Source of the DNA: Delftia sp. PS-11
Lineage (GTDB): Bacteria; Pseudomonadota; Gammaproteobacteria; Burkholderiales; Burkholderiaceae_C
DNA: 64,000 nucleotides
Direction of reading: 5' to 3'
NCBI RefSeq assembly: GCF_029870285.1
Contig: NZ_JACSYA010000023.1
Location: 1 to 64,000, forward strand
Below, in pieces: positions 1 to 8,161 of the stretch. Made by a program: the position numbers and the translations under genes. Each line of letters begins with the position of its first letter. The stretch's first letter is position 1. The notes under the pieces were generated by a model that did not search any database, was not told the origin of the DNA, and saw only the letters and a program-made list of their open reading frames with translations.

Positions 1-26
1 AACCTGTTCACGGTCTCCGGATCTCC

Positions 27-53
27 AGGCCCCGCAATGCGGGGCCTTTTTTT
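27..53 (+). terminator. Rho-independent terminator at left edge
   Basis: A GC-rich stem (AGGCCCCGC / GCGGGGCCT with a short AAT loop) is followed by a run of seven T. It ends a + strand transcript whose gene lies outside the window and isolates the catabolic island from it. Confidence 0.85.
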
Positions 54-145
54 CGCCTGGCGCATACCGCAAGGGGCACGGGGTGGCGAATGTGCATCGG
101 GTTTTCCCTTGATCCGATGGGCTGTTGCACGTCCTAAACTCCATC

Positions 146-184
146 TTGTTTCAAGAAAAAAGTATCATTTCATATTTGAAACAA
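146..184. promoter_or_regulatory. Putative operator of the catabolic island (IclR-type)
   Basis: An AT-rich stretch stands out from the GC-rich surroundings. It holds a perfect 9-bp inverted repeat, TTGTTTCAA (146-154) and TTGAAACAA (176-184). The right arm nests a second repeat, TTTCA (168-172) and TGAAA (177-181). It lies 26 bp before the first SDR start, where a repressor or activator would act. IclR-family proteins bind short AT-rich palindromes, and an IclR gene is second in the island, so that protein is the likely ligand; this is inference. Confidence 0.5.
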
Positions 185-210
185 AATAAATCCCCTGATG
201 GAGCCCTCTC

Positions 211-981
211 ATGAACACCCCGCCTTCCACCGGCCTGCTTGCAGGCCGCCGCATCCTGGTCACCGGCGCTGCGCGCGGGCTGGGCTTTGCATTTGCCCAG
301 GCCTTGTGCGAGCAGGGCGCGCGGCTGGCCATGGCCGATCTGCGCGAAGAGCTGCTGGCCCAGTCCGTGGCGCGGCTGTGTGCGCAGGGCTTTGAGGCGC
401 ACGGCTTCGGCCTGGACGCAGGCGATCCGCAATCCATCGCGCTCTGCGCACAGCAGGCCGTGCAGGCGCTGGGTGGGCTCGATGGCCTGGTCAACAACGC
501 GGCCGTGACCGATTCGGGTGGCAAGGGCATGGACGACATCGGCCTGGACAAGTGGGACCAGGTGATGAACGTCAATGTGCGCGGCGTCTGGCTGATGACA
601 CGGGCCTGCCGCGCCGCGCTGCGCGGCAGCGGCCGGGGTGCCATCGTCAATCTGGCATCCGATACCGCGCTGTGGGGGGCGCCCAACCTCATGGCCTACG
701 TGGCCAGCAAGGGCGCGGTGATGGCCATGACGCGCTCCATGGCGCGCGAGCTGGGCGCCGACGGCATCACCATCAACGCCGTGGCTCCGGGCCTGGTGCT
801 GGTGGAGGCCACGGAGTACGTGCCCGAGCACCGCCACCGCCTCTACATCGACCAGCGCGCGCTGCAGCGCGAGCAGCGCCCCGAGGATGTGTCCGGCGCC
901 GTGGTCTATGCGCTGTCCGATGGCGCGCGGTTCGTGACGGGCCAGGTGCTGCCCGTCAACGGCGGCTTCGTGATGCATTGA
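211..981 (+). CDS. SDR-family NAD(P)-dependent dehydrogenase
   Basis: A 256-residue classical short-chain dehydrogenase/reductase. The Rossmann motif TGAARGLG is at residues 18-25, NNA at 95-97, the catalytic serine is S150, and the YxxxK pair is Y163/K167, so the enzyme should be active. The C-terminal end (VNGGF) is typical of the family. It probably oxidises a hydroxyl group or a cis-diol intermediate, or reduces a ketone, in the pathway encoded downstream. It is the first gene of the island, with an SD-like GGAG before the ATG, and the IclR gene starts 9 bp after it. The substrate is unknown. Confidence 0.9.
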   Translation: MNTPPSTGLLAGRRILVTGAARGLGFAFAQALCEQGARLAMADLREELLAQSVARLCAQGFEAHGFGLDAGDPQSIALCAQQAVQALGGLDGLVNNAAVTDSGGKGMDDIGLDKWDQVMNVNVRGVWLMTRACRAALRGSGRGAIVNLASDTALWGAPNLMAYVASKGAVMAMTRSMARELGADGITINAVAPGLVLVEATEYVPEHRHRLYIDQRALQREQRPEDVSGAVVYALSDGARFVTGQVLPVNGGFVMH

Positions 982-990
982 GGACAAGCC

Positions 991-1848
991 ATGACGGACC
1001 TTGCTTCCTCCGACGCCGCCGACGGCGTCTCCGACAGGTACATGGTGCCCGCGCTGGAGCGCGGCCTGCGCCTGCTGCAGGAATTCGGGCGCGGCAATGC
1101 CACGCTGGGAGCGCCCGAGCTGGCGCGCCGGCTGCAGCTGCCGCGTGCCACCGTGTTTCGCATGCTCAACACGCTGGAGGCCATGGGCTTTTTGCAGCGC
1201 GCCGGGGGCGGCAGCGACTACCGCCTGGGCCTGGCCGTGCTGCGCCTGGGCTTCGAGTTTCTGTCCGGCCTGGACCTGACCGAACTGGGCCAGCCCGTGA
1301 TCGCGCGGCTGTGCGCCGAGATCCGGCTGCCCTGCAACATCGTGGTGCGCGATGGCCGCTCCATCGTCTATGTGGCCAAGGTCACGCCACCCACGCCGCT
1401 GACCAGCTCGGTGCGCGTGGGCACGCGGCTGCCGGCCCATGCCACGGCCCTGGGCCGCGTGCTGCTGGCTGACCTGCCGCTGCCCGAGCTGCGCGCCCTC
1501 TATCCCGAGGAGCACCTGGAGGTGCACACGCCCAAGACGCCCCGGACCGTGCTGGAGCTGTTCAACCTGGCCGAGGCCGACCGCGAGCGCGGCCATGTGT
1601 TCAGCGAAGGTTTCTACGAAGCGTCCATCAGCACCATCGCCGCCCCCGTGCGCGACCACAGCGGCCATGTCGTCGCTGCGCTGGGCACGACGATTCCCGC
1701 ACCCCATGTGGAGCCCGGCCGCGTCCAGGCCCTGATCGCCAGCGTGTGCGCTGCGGCGGACGAGCTGTCGTGCCTGCTGAATTACCGGCCGCAGACGGCG
1801 CAGCTGCTGGCCCTCACACCACGGCACGCAGGAGGCAGCCATGTTTGA
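991..1848 (+). CDS. IclR-family transcriptional regulator
   Basis: A 285-residue IclR-type regulator. An N-terminal winged helix-turn-helix (about residues 18-75) is followed by a GAF-like effector domain (about 90-265). IclR proteins commonly control aromatic catabolism by binding pathway substrates or intermediates. Its gene lies inside the island it presumably controls instead of being divergent, so it may autoregulate from the operator near position 165. Its stop overlaps the start of the second SDR gene by 8 nt, indicating translational coupling. Confidence 0.93.
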   Translation: MTDLASSDAADGVSDRYMVPALERGLRLLQEFGRGNATLGAPELARRLQLPRATVFRMLNTLEAMGFLQRAGGGSDYRLGLAVLRLGFEFLSGLDLTELGQPVIARLCAEIRLPCNIVVRDGRSIVYVAKVTPPTPLTSSVRVGTRLPAHATALGRVLLADLPLPELRALYPEEHLEVHTPKTPRTVLELFNLAEADRERGHVFSEGFYEASISTIAAPVRDHSGHVVAALGTTIPAPHVEPGRVQALIASVCAAADELSCLLNYRPQTAQLLALTPRHAGGSHV

Positions 1849-2638
1849 TTTCCATCTCAAGGGCACCACGGCGGTTGTCACCGGCGGATCTTCGGGCATT
1901 GGCCTGGCCACGGCCGAGCTGCTGCTGTCGCAGGGCGCGCGCGTGGCCCTGTGCGGGCGCAGCGCCGAGCGGCTGCAGCAGGCCGAGCAGCAACTGCGCG
2001 ATCGCCATCCCGGCGCCCGCCTGTTTGCCCAGGCCTGCGATGTGCTCGACGCCGCCCAGGTGCAGCAGTTCGCGCAGGGCTGCGAGGCCGCGCTGGGGCC
2101 GGCCTCCATTCTGGTCAACAACGCGGGCCAGGGCCGGGTCTCGACCTTTGCCAGCACCGACGATGTGGCCTGGACCGAGGAGCTGCACCTCAAATTCTTC
2201 TCGGTGCTGCACCCCACGCGCGCCTTTCTGCCGCAGCTCGAAAGCGCGGCCCATCCGGCCATCGTCTGCGTCAATTCGCTGCTGGCCTCGCAGCCCGAGC
2301 CGCACATGGTGGCCACCTCGGCCGCGCGCGCCGGTCTCAAGAATCTGGTGCGCTCCATGGCCACCGAGTTCGCTCCCAGGGGGGTGCGCGTCAACGGCAT
2401 CCTGGTCGGCCTGATCGATTCCGGCCAGTGGCGCCGCCGCTTCGAGGCCCGTGAGGACAAGTCACAGGACTGGGCTGCCTGGAGCGCCGATCTGGCGCGC
2501 AGGAAGTCCATCCCGCTGGGCCGCCTGGGCTCGCCCGACGAGGCTGCGCGCGCGATTGTTTATCTCGCCACGCCGCTGTCCTCGTACACGACCGGCAGCC
2601 ACATCGATGTTTCCGGCGGCCTGTCCAGGCAAGCGTAG
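1841..2638 (+). CDS. SDR-family protein with substituted catalytic YxxxK
   Basis: A 265-residue SDR-fold protein. The nucleotide-binding motif TGGSSGIG (14-21), NNAG (93-96) and the serine at 146 are all in place, as is the C-terminal DVSGG. Where classical SDRs have YxxxK, the aligned segment reads T159-S-A-A-R163, so tyrosine is replaced by threonine and lysine by arginine. It may use a different mechanism, be a divergent family, or have lost redox activity. The gene overlaps the IclR gene by 8 nt and precedes the ThDP enzyme by 35 bp. Fold assignment is firm; function is open. Confidence 0.85.
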   Translation: MFDFHLKGTTAVVTGGSSGIGLATAELLLSQGARVALCGRSAERLQQAEQQLRDRHPGARLFAQACDVLDAAQVQQFAQGCEAALGPASILVNNAGQGRVSTFASTDDVAWTEELHLKFFSVLHPTRAFLPQLESAAHPAIVCVNSLLASQPEPHMVATSAARAGLKNLVRSMATEFAPRGVRVNGILVGLIDSGQWRRRFEAREDKSQDWAAWSADLARRKSIPLGRLGSPDEAARAIVYLATPLSSYTTGSHIDVSGGLSRQA

Positions 2639-2673
2639 CGCCTCCAGTCTTTCCACCCGATTCCCAGCAGAAC

Positions 2674-4368
2674 ATGACACCCACCGCTGCCCCCATCACT
2701 GTCGGCGCCGTCGTTGCCGAATTCCTCGAACACTGCGGCGTGAAGGCCGCGTTCGGCGTGATTTCCATCCACAACATGCCCATCCTCGATGCAATCCATG
2801 CGCGGGGCAGGGTGCGCTTCGTCATGGCGCGCGGCGAGGCCGGGGCCGGCAACATGGCCGATGCCTGCGCCCGCTCCACCTCCAGCCTGGGCGTGTGCAT
2901 CACCAGCACCGGCCCGGCTGCCGGCAATATCGCGGGCAGCCTGGTGGAGGCCTATACGGCCGGCACACCGCTGCTGCACATCACGGGCCAGATCGAGACG
3001 CGCTACCTGGACCAGAAGCTGTCGTACATCCACGAGGCGCCAGACCAGCTGACCATGCTGGGCGCCGTGTCCAAGGCGGCGTTCCGCGTGCGCAGCGCCG
3101 AGACCTGCCTGTCCACCCTCAAGGCGGCGGTGCAGGCTGCGATGACCGCGCCCACGGGGCCGGTGAGCGTGGAGATCCCCATCGATATCCAGCAAACCGT
3201 GATCGGCAGGCCGGCGGACCTGTCCCCGCTGCCGGTGGCCGTGCTGGCGCCCAGCGAAGCCGCTCTCGATGCGCTGGCAGACACCCTGGCCAAGGCCAGG
3301 CGTCCGCTGCTGTGGCTGGGCGGCGGCGCGCGCCATGCGGGCCCCGCCGTGCAGCGGCTCAAGGCCATGGGCTTTGGCATCGTCAGCACGGGGCAGGGGC
3401 GCGGCATTGTCGCCGAGGATGATCCGGCCACCCTGGGGGCCTACAACATCCAGAAGCCCGTGGAGGCTTTGTACCAGCGCTGCGACGCCATGCTGGCCGT
3501 GGGCACGCGCCTGCGCAGCAACGAAACGCTCAAGTACGAGCTCAAGCTGCCGCGCCCGCTGCTGCGCATCGATGTGGACGCCGCACAGCAGGGCCGCTGC
3601 TATGTGGACGACGGTTTTGTCTGCGGCGATGCCGCCCTGGCGCTGTCGGGGCTGGCCGACCGGCTGCAGGCGCGCGGCTACCAGGCCGACCCTGAACTGC
3701 TGGCCGACCTGCGCCAGGTGCGCTGCGAGGCGGTGGCGGCCATGCGCGATGGCCTGGGGCCCTACAGCACGCTGGTGCATGAGTTGCAAAAGGTGGCGGG
3801 CCGCGATTTCAACTGGGTGCGTGATGTGACGGTCTCCAACAGCACCTGGGGCAACCGCGAGCTGCGCGTGTTCGCGCCCAACGCGGGCGTGCATGCCACG
3901 GGCGGCGGCATCGGCATGGGCATGCCCATGGCCATCGGTGCGGCCGTGGGTGCGGCGGTCACGGGCTCGGGCCGCAAGACGCTGGGCCTGGCGGGCGACG
4001 GCGGCTTCATCCTCAACCTGGGAGAACTCGCCACGCTGGTGCAGGAGGAGTGCAACGCCCTGATCGTGCTGATGAACGACCAGCGCTATGGCGTGATCCA
4101 GAACATCCAGGACGCCTCCTACGGCGGCCGCCGCTGCTATGTGGAACTGCACACGCCGGACTATGCCCTGCTGTGCGCCTCCCTGCATCTGCCCCACGCC
4201 CGTGTGCGCAACCTGGACGAGCTGCCTGCCGTGCTGCATGCCGCCTGGTTCAGAAAGGGCCCCTTCCTGCTGGAGATCGACATGCGTTCCATCGGCGGCT
4301 TCAAGGCCACGTTCTCGGGGCCGCCTGTGAACCAGCTGGACCAGATTCCCCCCACTGCAGCCCGCTGA
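2674..4368 (+). CDS. Thiamine-diphosphate-dependent enzyme (acetolactate synthase / benzoylformate decarboxylase superfamily)
   Basis: A 564-residue enzyme with the three-domain PYR, central and PP layout. The conserved glutamate that activates ThDP is E55 in RGEAGAGNMADA. The ThDP/Mg motif begins at G441-D442-G443 and ends at N468, the standard GDG-X25-N spacing. It should cleave or form a C-C bond next to a 2-oxo group, for instance decarboxylating a 2-oxo acid to an aldehyde. The aldehyde dehydrogenase encoded 35 bp downstream could then oxidise that aldehyde, as in the mandelate pathway. The residues near 30-34 (ISIHN) differ from the usual acetolactate-synthase loop, so valine biosynthesis is unlikely. 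Confidence 0.88.
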   Translation: MTPTAAPITVGAVVAEFLEHCGVKAAFGVISIHNMPILDAIHARGRVRFVMARGEAGAGNMADACARSTSSLGVCITSTGPAAGNIAGSLVEAYTAGTPLLHITGQIETRYLDQKLSYIHEAPDQLTMLGAVSKAAFRVRSAETCLSTLKAAVQAAMTAPTGPVSVEIPIDIQQTVIGRPADLSPLPVAVLAPSEAALDALADTLAKARRPLLWLGGGARHAGPAVQRLKAMGFGIVSTGQGRGIVAEDDPATLGAYNIQKPVEALYQRCDAMLAVGTRLRSNETLKYELKLPRPLLRIDVDAAQQGRCYVDDGFVCGDAALALSGLADRLQARGYQADPELLADLRQVRCEAVAAMRDGLGPYSTLVHELQKVAGRDFNWVRDVTVSNSTWGNRELRVFAPNAGVHATGGGIGMGMPMAIGAAVGAAVTGSGRKTLGLAGDGGFILNLGELATLVQEECNALIVLMNDQRYGVIQNIQDASYGGRRCYVELHTPDYALLCASLHLPHARVRNLDELPAVLHAAWFRKGPFLLEIDMRSIGGFKATFSGPPVNQLDQIPPTAAR

Positions 4369-4403
4369 GTGCACCGCAGCGCAAGCCACGAGAGAAGCAC
4401 ACC

Positions 4404-5879
4404 ATGCCGAACCCCGAACTGCTCCCGATCAATGTTGCCGGCGAATGGCGCCTGGGCGGCGGCGCCGAAACCGCCACGCTCTACCCCGCCACCGGCGAAG
4501 TCGTGGGCCGCCTGCGCGCGCCCAGCCTGGACGATGTGCAGGAGGCCATCGACCAGGCCGACCATGCGTTTCGCACCAGCGGCTGGGCGCAGCGCAAGCC
4601 GCACGAACGCGCGGCCGTGCTGCACCGCGTGGCTCAGATGATCCGCGAACGCGCCGAGCCGCTGGCCCAGCTGCAGCGCCTGGACAACGGCAAGCCTATC
4701 AACGAGACGCGCGCGCTGGTGGCCAGTGCCGCCGGCACCTTCCAGTACATCGCTGCGGCCTGCGAAACCCTGGAGGAGGCCCTCACGCCCTCACGCGGCG
4801 ACTTCATGAGCATGAGCGTCCACGAACCCATGGGCGTGGTCGCGGCCATCACGCCGTGGAACTCGCCGATTGCCAGCGAAGCGCAAAAGCTGGCCCCTGC
4901 GCTGGCGGCAGGCAATGCCGTGGTCGTCAAGCCCGCCGAGGCCACGCCGCTGCTGGCGCTGGAGCTGGCGAAAATCTGTGAGGAGGCCGGCGTGCCCAGG
5001 GGCCTGGTCAGCGTGCTGCCGGGCCGGGGCTCGGTGATCGGCGATGCCATCACCCGCCATCCGCTGGTGCGGCGCGTGTCGTTCACGGGCGGCACGGCCA
5101 CCGGCAAGCACATCGCCCACATCGCCGCCGACAAGATGATGCCCGTCTCGCTGGAGCTGGGCGGCAAGTCGGCCACCATGGTGCTGGCCGACGCCGACCT
5201 CGACCATGCCGTCAACGGCGTGCTCTACGGCATCTTCAGCTCCTCGGGCGAATCGTGCATCGCGGGCTCGCGCCTGTTCGTGGCGCGCAGCCTCTATGAC
5301 GGCTTCATGCAGCGCCTCACCGCCCGTGCCGCTGCGCTGCGGGTGGGCGATCCCGCCGACGAGCGCACGCAGATGGGCCCGCTGATCACGGCCCGGCACC
5401 GCGAGTCCATCGAAAGCCATGTGGCCCTGGGCCTGGCCGAAGGCGGCAGGCTGCTCACGGGAGGCTGCCGGCCCGAGGGAGCGCAGTTCGAACGCGGCTA
5501 CTACTACCGCCCCACCATCATCGACGGCGTGCAAAACGACTGGCAGATCTGCCAGCAGGAGATCTTCGGCCCCGTGCTCGTGGCCATGCCCTTCGACAGC
5601 GAAGCAGATCTCATCGCCCAGGCCAACGACAGCCTCTACGCGCTGGCCGCAGGCATCTGGACGCGCGACTACAAGGCCGCCTGGCGCATCGGCCGCGCGG
5701 TGCAGGCCGGCACGGTCTGGATCAACACCTACAAGCAGTTTTCCATCTCCACGCCCTTTGGCGGCTGGCGCGACAGCGGCCTGGGCCGCGAGAAGGGGCG
5801 GCTGGGCATACAGCAGTACATGGAGCAGAAAAGCCTGTACTGGGGCCTCAACGACAACCCCCTGCCGTGGGCCCATTGA
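4404..5879 (+). CDS. NAD(P)-dependent aldehyde dehydrogenase
   Basis: A 491-residue ALDH-superfamily enzyme with the general base E251 in LELGGKS and the nucleophile C285 in a GESCIAG context. The C-terminal PFGGWRDSG motif is present. It oxidises an aldehyde to a carboxylate in the cytoplasm. The ATG at 4404 follows an AGAGA stretch and gives the normal N-terminus; the open frame extends much further upstream inside the previous gene but without family similarity. It is placed to oxidise an aldehyde released by the ThDP enzyme. Exact substrate unknown. Confidence 0.93.
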   Translation: MPNPELLPINVAGEWRLGGGAETATLYPATGEVVGRLRAPSLDDVQEAIDQADHAFRTSGWAQRKPHERAAVLHRVAQMIRERAEPLAQLQRLDNGKPINETRALVASAAGTFQYIAAACETLEEALTPSRGDFMSMSVHEPMGVVAAITPWNSPIASEAQKLAPALAAGNAVVVKPAEATPLLALELAKICEEAGVPRGLVSVLPGRGSVIGDAITRHPLVRRVSFTGGTATGKHIAHIAADKMMPVSLELGGKSATMVLADADLDHAVNGVLYGIFSSSGESCIAGSRLFVARSLYDGFMQRLTARAAALRVGDPADERTQMGPLITARHRESIESHVALGLAEGGRLLTGGCRPEGAQFERGYYYRPTIIDGVQNDWQICQQEIFGPVLVAMPFDSEADLIAQANDSLYALAAGIWTRDYKAAWRIGRAVQAGTVWINTYKQFSISTPFGGWRDSGLGREKGRLGIQQYMEQKSLYWGLNDNPLPWAH

Positions 5880-5890
5880 AGGAGCACGAC

Positions 5891-6853
5891 ATGAGCGTAC
5901 TGGGCATCGACGAAATCACCTACGGCGCGGACGACCTGCCGGCCTGCCGCCGCTTCTTTCTGGACTGGGGTCTGGCGCTGGTGCAGGAAGCGGCCGACCG
6001 GCTGGTCTTCGAGACCCTCAACGGCTGCCGCGTCATCGTGGCGGCCAGCGGCCATCCGGACCTGCCGCCCGCCATCGAGGCCGGCCCCACGCTGCGCGAG
6101 GTGGTCTGGGGCGTGGAAAGCGACGCCGATCTGGCGCTGTACGCAGGCCGCATTGCCGCGCTGCCAGGCTTCATGCACAGCCATGGCCGCATCGGCTGCA
6201 CCGACCCCAATGGCCTGGCCGTGCGCCTGCAGGTCACGCAAAAGCGCAAGGTGGATGTGCGGGGCGCAGCCTGCAACACCTGGGACCGCAAGGACCGCAT
6301 CGACCAGGCCAGTCCGGCCTACGAGCGCGCCCGGCCCATCGAGGTCGGCCATGTGGTGTTCTTCGTGCGCGACGTGCAGGCCTGCGAGCGCTTCTATGTG
6401 GATCACCTGGGCTTTGCCGCCTCGGACCGCTACCCCGGGCGCGGCGCCTTCCTGCGCTGCGCGCCCGACGGCGGCCATCACGACATCTTCCTGCTGCAGC
6501 GCCCCGCCAGGGACGCGGGCCTGAACCATGTGGCCTTCACGGTGCGCGACATCCATGAAGTCTTCGGCGGCGGCATGCACATCTCGCGCTGCGGCTGGGA
6601 CACCCAGCTCGGCCCGGGCCGCCACCCGATTTCCTCGGCCTACTTCTGGTACTTCAGGAACCCGGCTGGCGCCCTGGTCGAGTACTACGCCGACGAGGAC
6701 CAGCTCACGGCCCGCTGGCAGCCGCGCGAGTTCGAGCCGGGCCCCACGGTCTTTGCCGAATGGGCCATCGACGGCGGCATTGACGGCCATACCCGGCGCC
6801 AGAAGGGGGCCAGTGCCAGCGACGGGAAATTCATCACCGACAAGCGGCATTGA
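5891..6853 (+). CDS. Two-domain VOC protein, probable extradiol ring-cleavage dioxygenase
   Basis: A 320-residue protein with two vicinal-oxygen-chelate modules. The C-terminal module keeps the type I extradiol dioxygenase Fe(II)/Mn(II) ligands H154, H213 and E264, with spacing like BphC-type enzymes. The N-terminal module lacks them, as usual. It would open a catecholic ring next to its hydroxyls. The SD sequence AAGGAG directly follows the ALDH stop and fixes the ATG at 5891. No ring-fission hydrolase or decarboxylase is present in the island, so the product must be handled elsewhere or the substrate is not a simple catechol. Confidence 0.82.
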   Translation: MSVLGIDEITYGADDLPACRRFFLDWGLALVQEAADRLVFETLNGCRVIVAASGHPDLPPAIEAGPTLREVVWGVESDADLALYAGRIAALPGFMHSHGRIGCTDPNGLAVRLQVTQKRKVDVRGAACNTWDRKDRIDQASPAYERARPIEVGHVVFFVRDVQACERFYVDHLGFAASDRYPGRGAFLRCAPDGGHHDIFLLQRPARDAGLNHVAFTVRDIHEVFGGGMHISRCGWDTQLGPGRHPISSAYFWYFRNPAGALVEYYADEDQLTARWQPREFEPGPTVFAEWAIDGGIDGHTRRQKGASASDGKFITDKRH

Positions 6854-6903
6854 GGTCGCACCCGACGGCCCCGCAATCCCCCAACCCACCTGACTGCCTC
6901 ACC

Positions 6904-7881
6904 ATGAACAAGATACGTCGCCAGGTTTCCCTTGCCGCTGCATTCCTGGCTGCAGCCGCCACGGCCGGCAGTGCGCTGGCCCAGGCCTATCCCGCCAGGC
7001 CCATCACCATCGTGGTCGCCTACCCGGCGGGCGGTGACACCGACGCCATGGCGCGCCTGTATGCCGAGAAGCTGTCCACGCGCCTGGGCCAGCCCGTGCT
7101 GGTGGACAACCGCCCCGGCGCCAGCGGCACCATCGGCAGCGCCCATGTCGCCAAGGCGGCGCCCGATGGCTATACGCTGCTGCTGGCGCCCAATACCTTT
7201 GCCATCGCGCAGTTCGTGCTCAAGACGACCTCCGGCTCCAGCTACGACGTATTGCATGGCTTCACGCCCATCGTGCAGACCAGCATCCAGCCCATGTTCG
7301 TGGCGGTCAACCCGGCCTCGGGCATCAGGGACATGAAGGCGCTGATCGCCCAGGGCCAGCGCGACGGCCTGACCTATGCCAGCCCCGGCAGCGGCTCGCC
7401 CATGCACATCCTGGGCGAGATGTTCAACCGGGCCGCAGGCACCCGCATCGCCCACATCCCCTACAAGGGCGTGGCGCCCGCCGTCAACGACCTGATCGGC
7501 GGCCATGTGCCCGCCAGCTTCATGACCTGGGGCCCGATTGCGCCCCACATCGGCAGCAAGGTCCTGCCCCTGGCCGTGGCCGACAGCCAGCGCAGCGCGC
7601 TGGCGCCGGGCGTGCCCACGCTGGCCGAGCAGGGCATCAGGGACGTGGAAGTGTCCGCATGGCAGGGCCTGTTCGGCCCCAGGGGCATGCCGCCCGAGAC
7701 CGTGAAGCTGCTCAACACGCATCTCAACGAGATCCTGAAGATGCCCGACGTGGTCTCCAGGATGGCCACCTTCGGCGCGCTGCCTGCGGGCGGCGAGCCC
7801 GCGCGCCTGGACAAGACCAACGCAGCGGACTTCAACCGCTTTGGCCGGTTGATCAAAGACCTGGACATCCGTGCCGATTGA
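6904..7881 (+). CDS. Bug/TctC-family periplasmic solute-binding protein
   Basis: A 325-residue protein with a Sec signal peptide ending near residue 26 (ALAQA). The mature start YPARPITIVV and the motif PAGGDTDA are hallmarks of the Bug family, as are GSAHVAKAAPDGYTLL and IPYKG. These proteins bind carboxylates or aromatic acids and normally feed tripartite TctAB transporters. No tctAB genes are nearby, as is common for the many orphan Bug proteins in Burkholderiales. It probably binds the substrate of this island. The ATG at 6904 is preferred because it begins the signal peptide, although no strong SD is visible. Confidence 0.92.
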   Translation: MNKIRRQVSLAAAFLAAAATAGSALAQAYPARPITIVVAYPAGGDTDAMARLYAEKLSTRLGQPVLVDNRPGASGTIGSAHVAKAAPDGYTLLLAPNTFAIAQFVLKTTSGSSYDVLHGFTPIVQTSIQPMFVAVNPASGIRDMKALIAQGQRDGLTYASPGSGSPMHILGEMFNRAAGTRIAHIPYKGVAPAVNDLIGGHVPASFMTWGPIAPHIGSKVLPLAVADSQRSALAPGVPTLAEQGIRDVEVSAWQGLFGPRGMPPETVKLLNTHLNEILKMPDVVSRMATFGALPAGGEPARLDKTNAADFNRFGRLIKDLDIRAD

Positions 7882-7915
7882 CGCCCGCACCCGATCATTT
7901 TCGAAGGAGAGAACC

Positions 7916-8137
7916 ATGGCTGCTGACCGATATCTCGAACCGCATCAGGCGCGCCAGCGCCCCCCCACCCTGTTCGAGGACCTGCTGGGCGATGCCATCG
8001 AGCGCGCCTTTGGCGAAGGCGTGCAGACCCTGCCCGAGCTGGTGGCCTGCCTCAACCGCAGCGGCCCTGCCGGCGAAAGCGGCGAGGCCTGGACCGAGGA
8101 GAGCTTCCAGGCGCTGATGGCGCGCCTGGGGCAATAA
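7916..8137 (+). CDS. Small recombinase-like helix-turn-helix domain protein linked to Rieske oxygenase
   Basis: A 73-residue acidic protein preceded by a good SD (GAAGGAGAG, 5-6 bp from the ATG). The N-terminal part (YLEPHQARQRPPTLFEDLLGD) is followed by a predicted helical region. The C-terminal half (LPELVACLN ... WTEESFQALMARLG) resembles the small helical domain that follows the catalytic domain in large serine recombinases. Similar short genes occur beside Rieske oxygenases in Burkholderiales, to my recollection. It is too small to be a recombinase. It could be an assembly or regulatory subunit of the oxygenase encoded 24 bp downstream. Role unknown. Confidence 0.72.
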   Translation: MAADRYLEPHQARQRPPTLFEDLLGDAIERAFGEGVQTLPELVACLNRSGPAGESGEAWTEESFQALMARLGQ

Positions 8138-8161
8138 GACAGAACACGACAGGAGCGCCCC

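Noticed and set aside
151-2511. Very long open frame on the - strand across the first SDR/IclR/SDR genes
   Set aside because: It is a shadow of the GC-rich + strand genes: composition is Ala/Arg/Gln-rich with no domain motifs, and the + strand genes have clear families and SD sequences.
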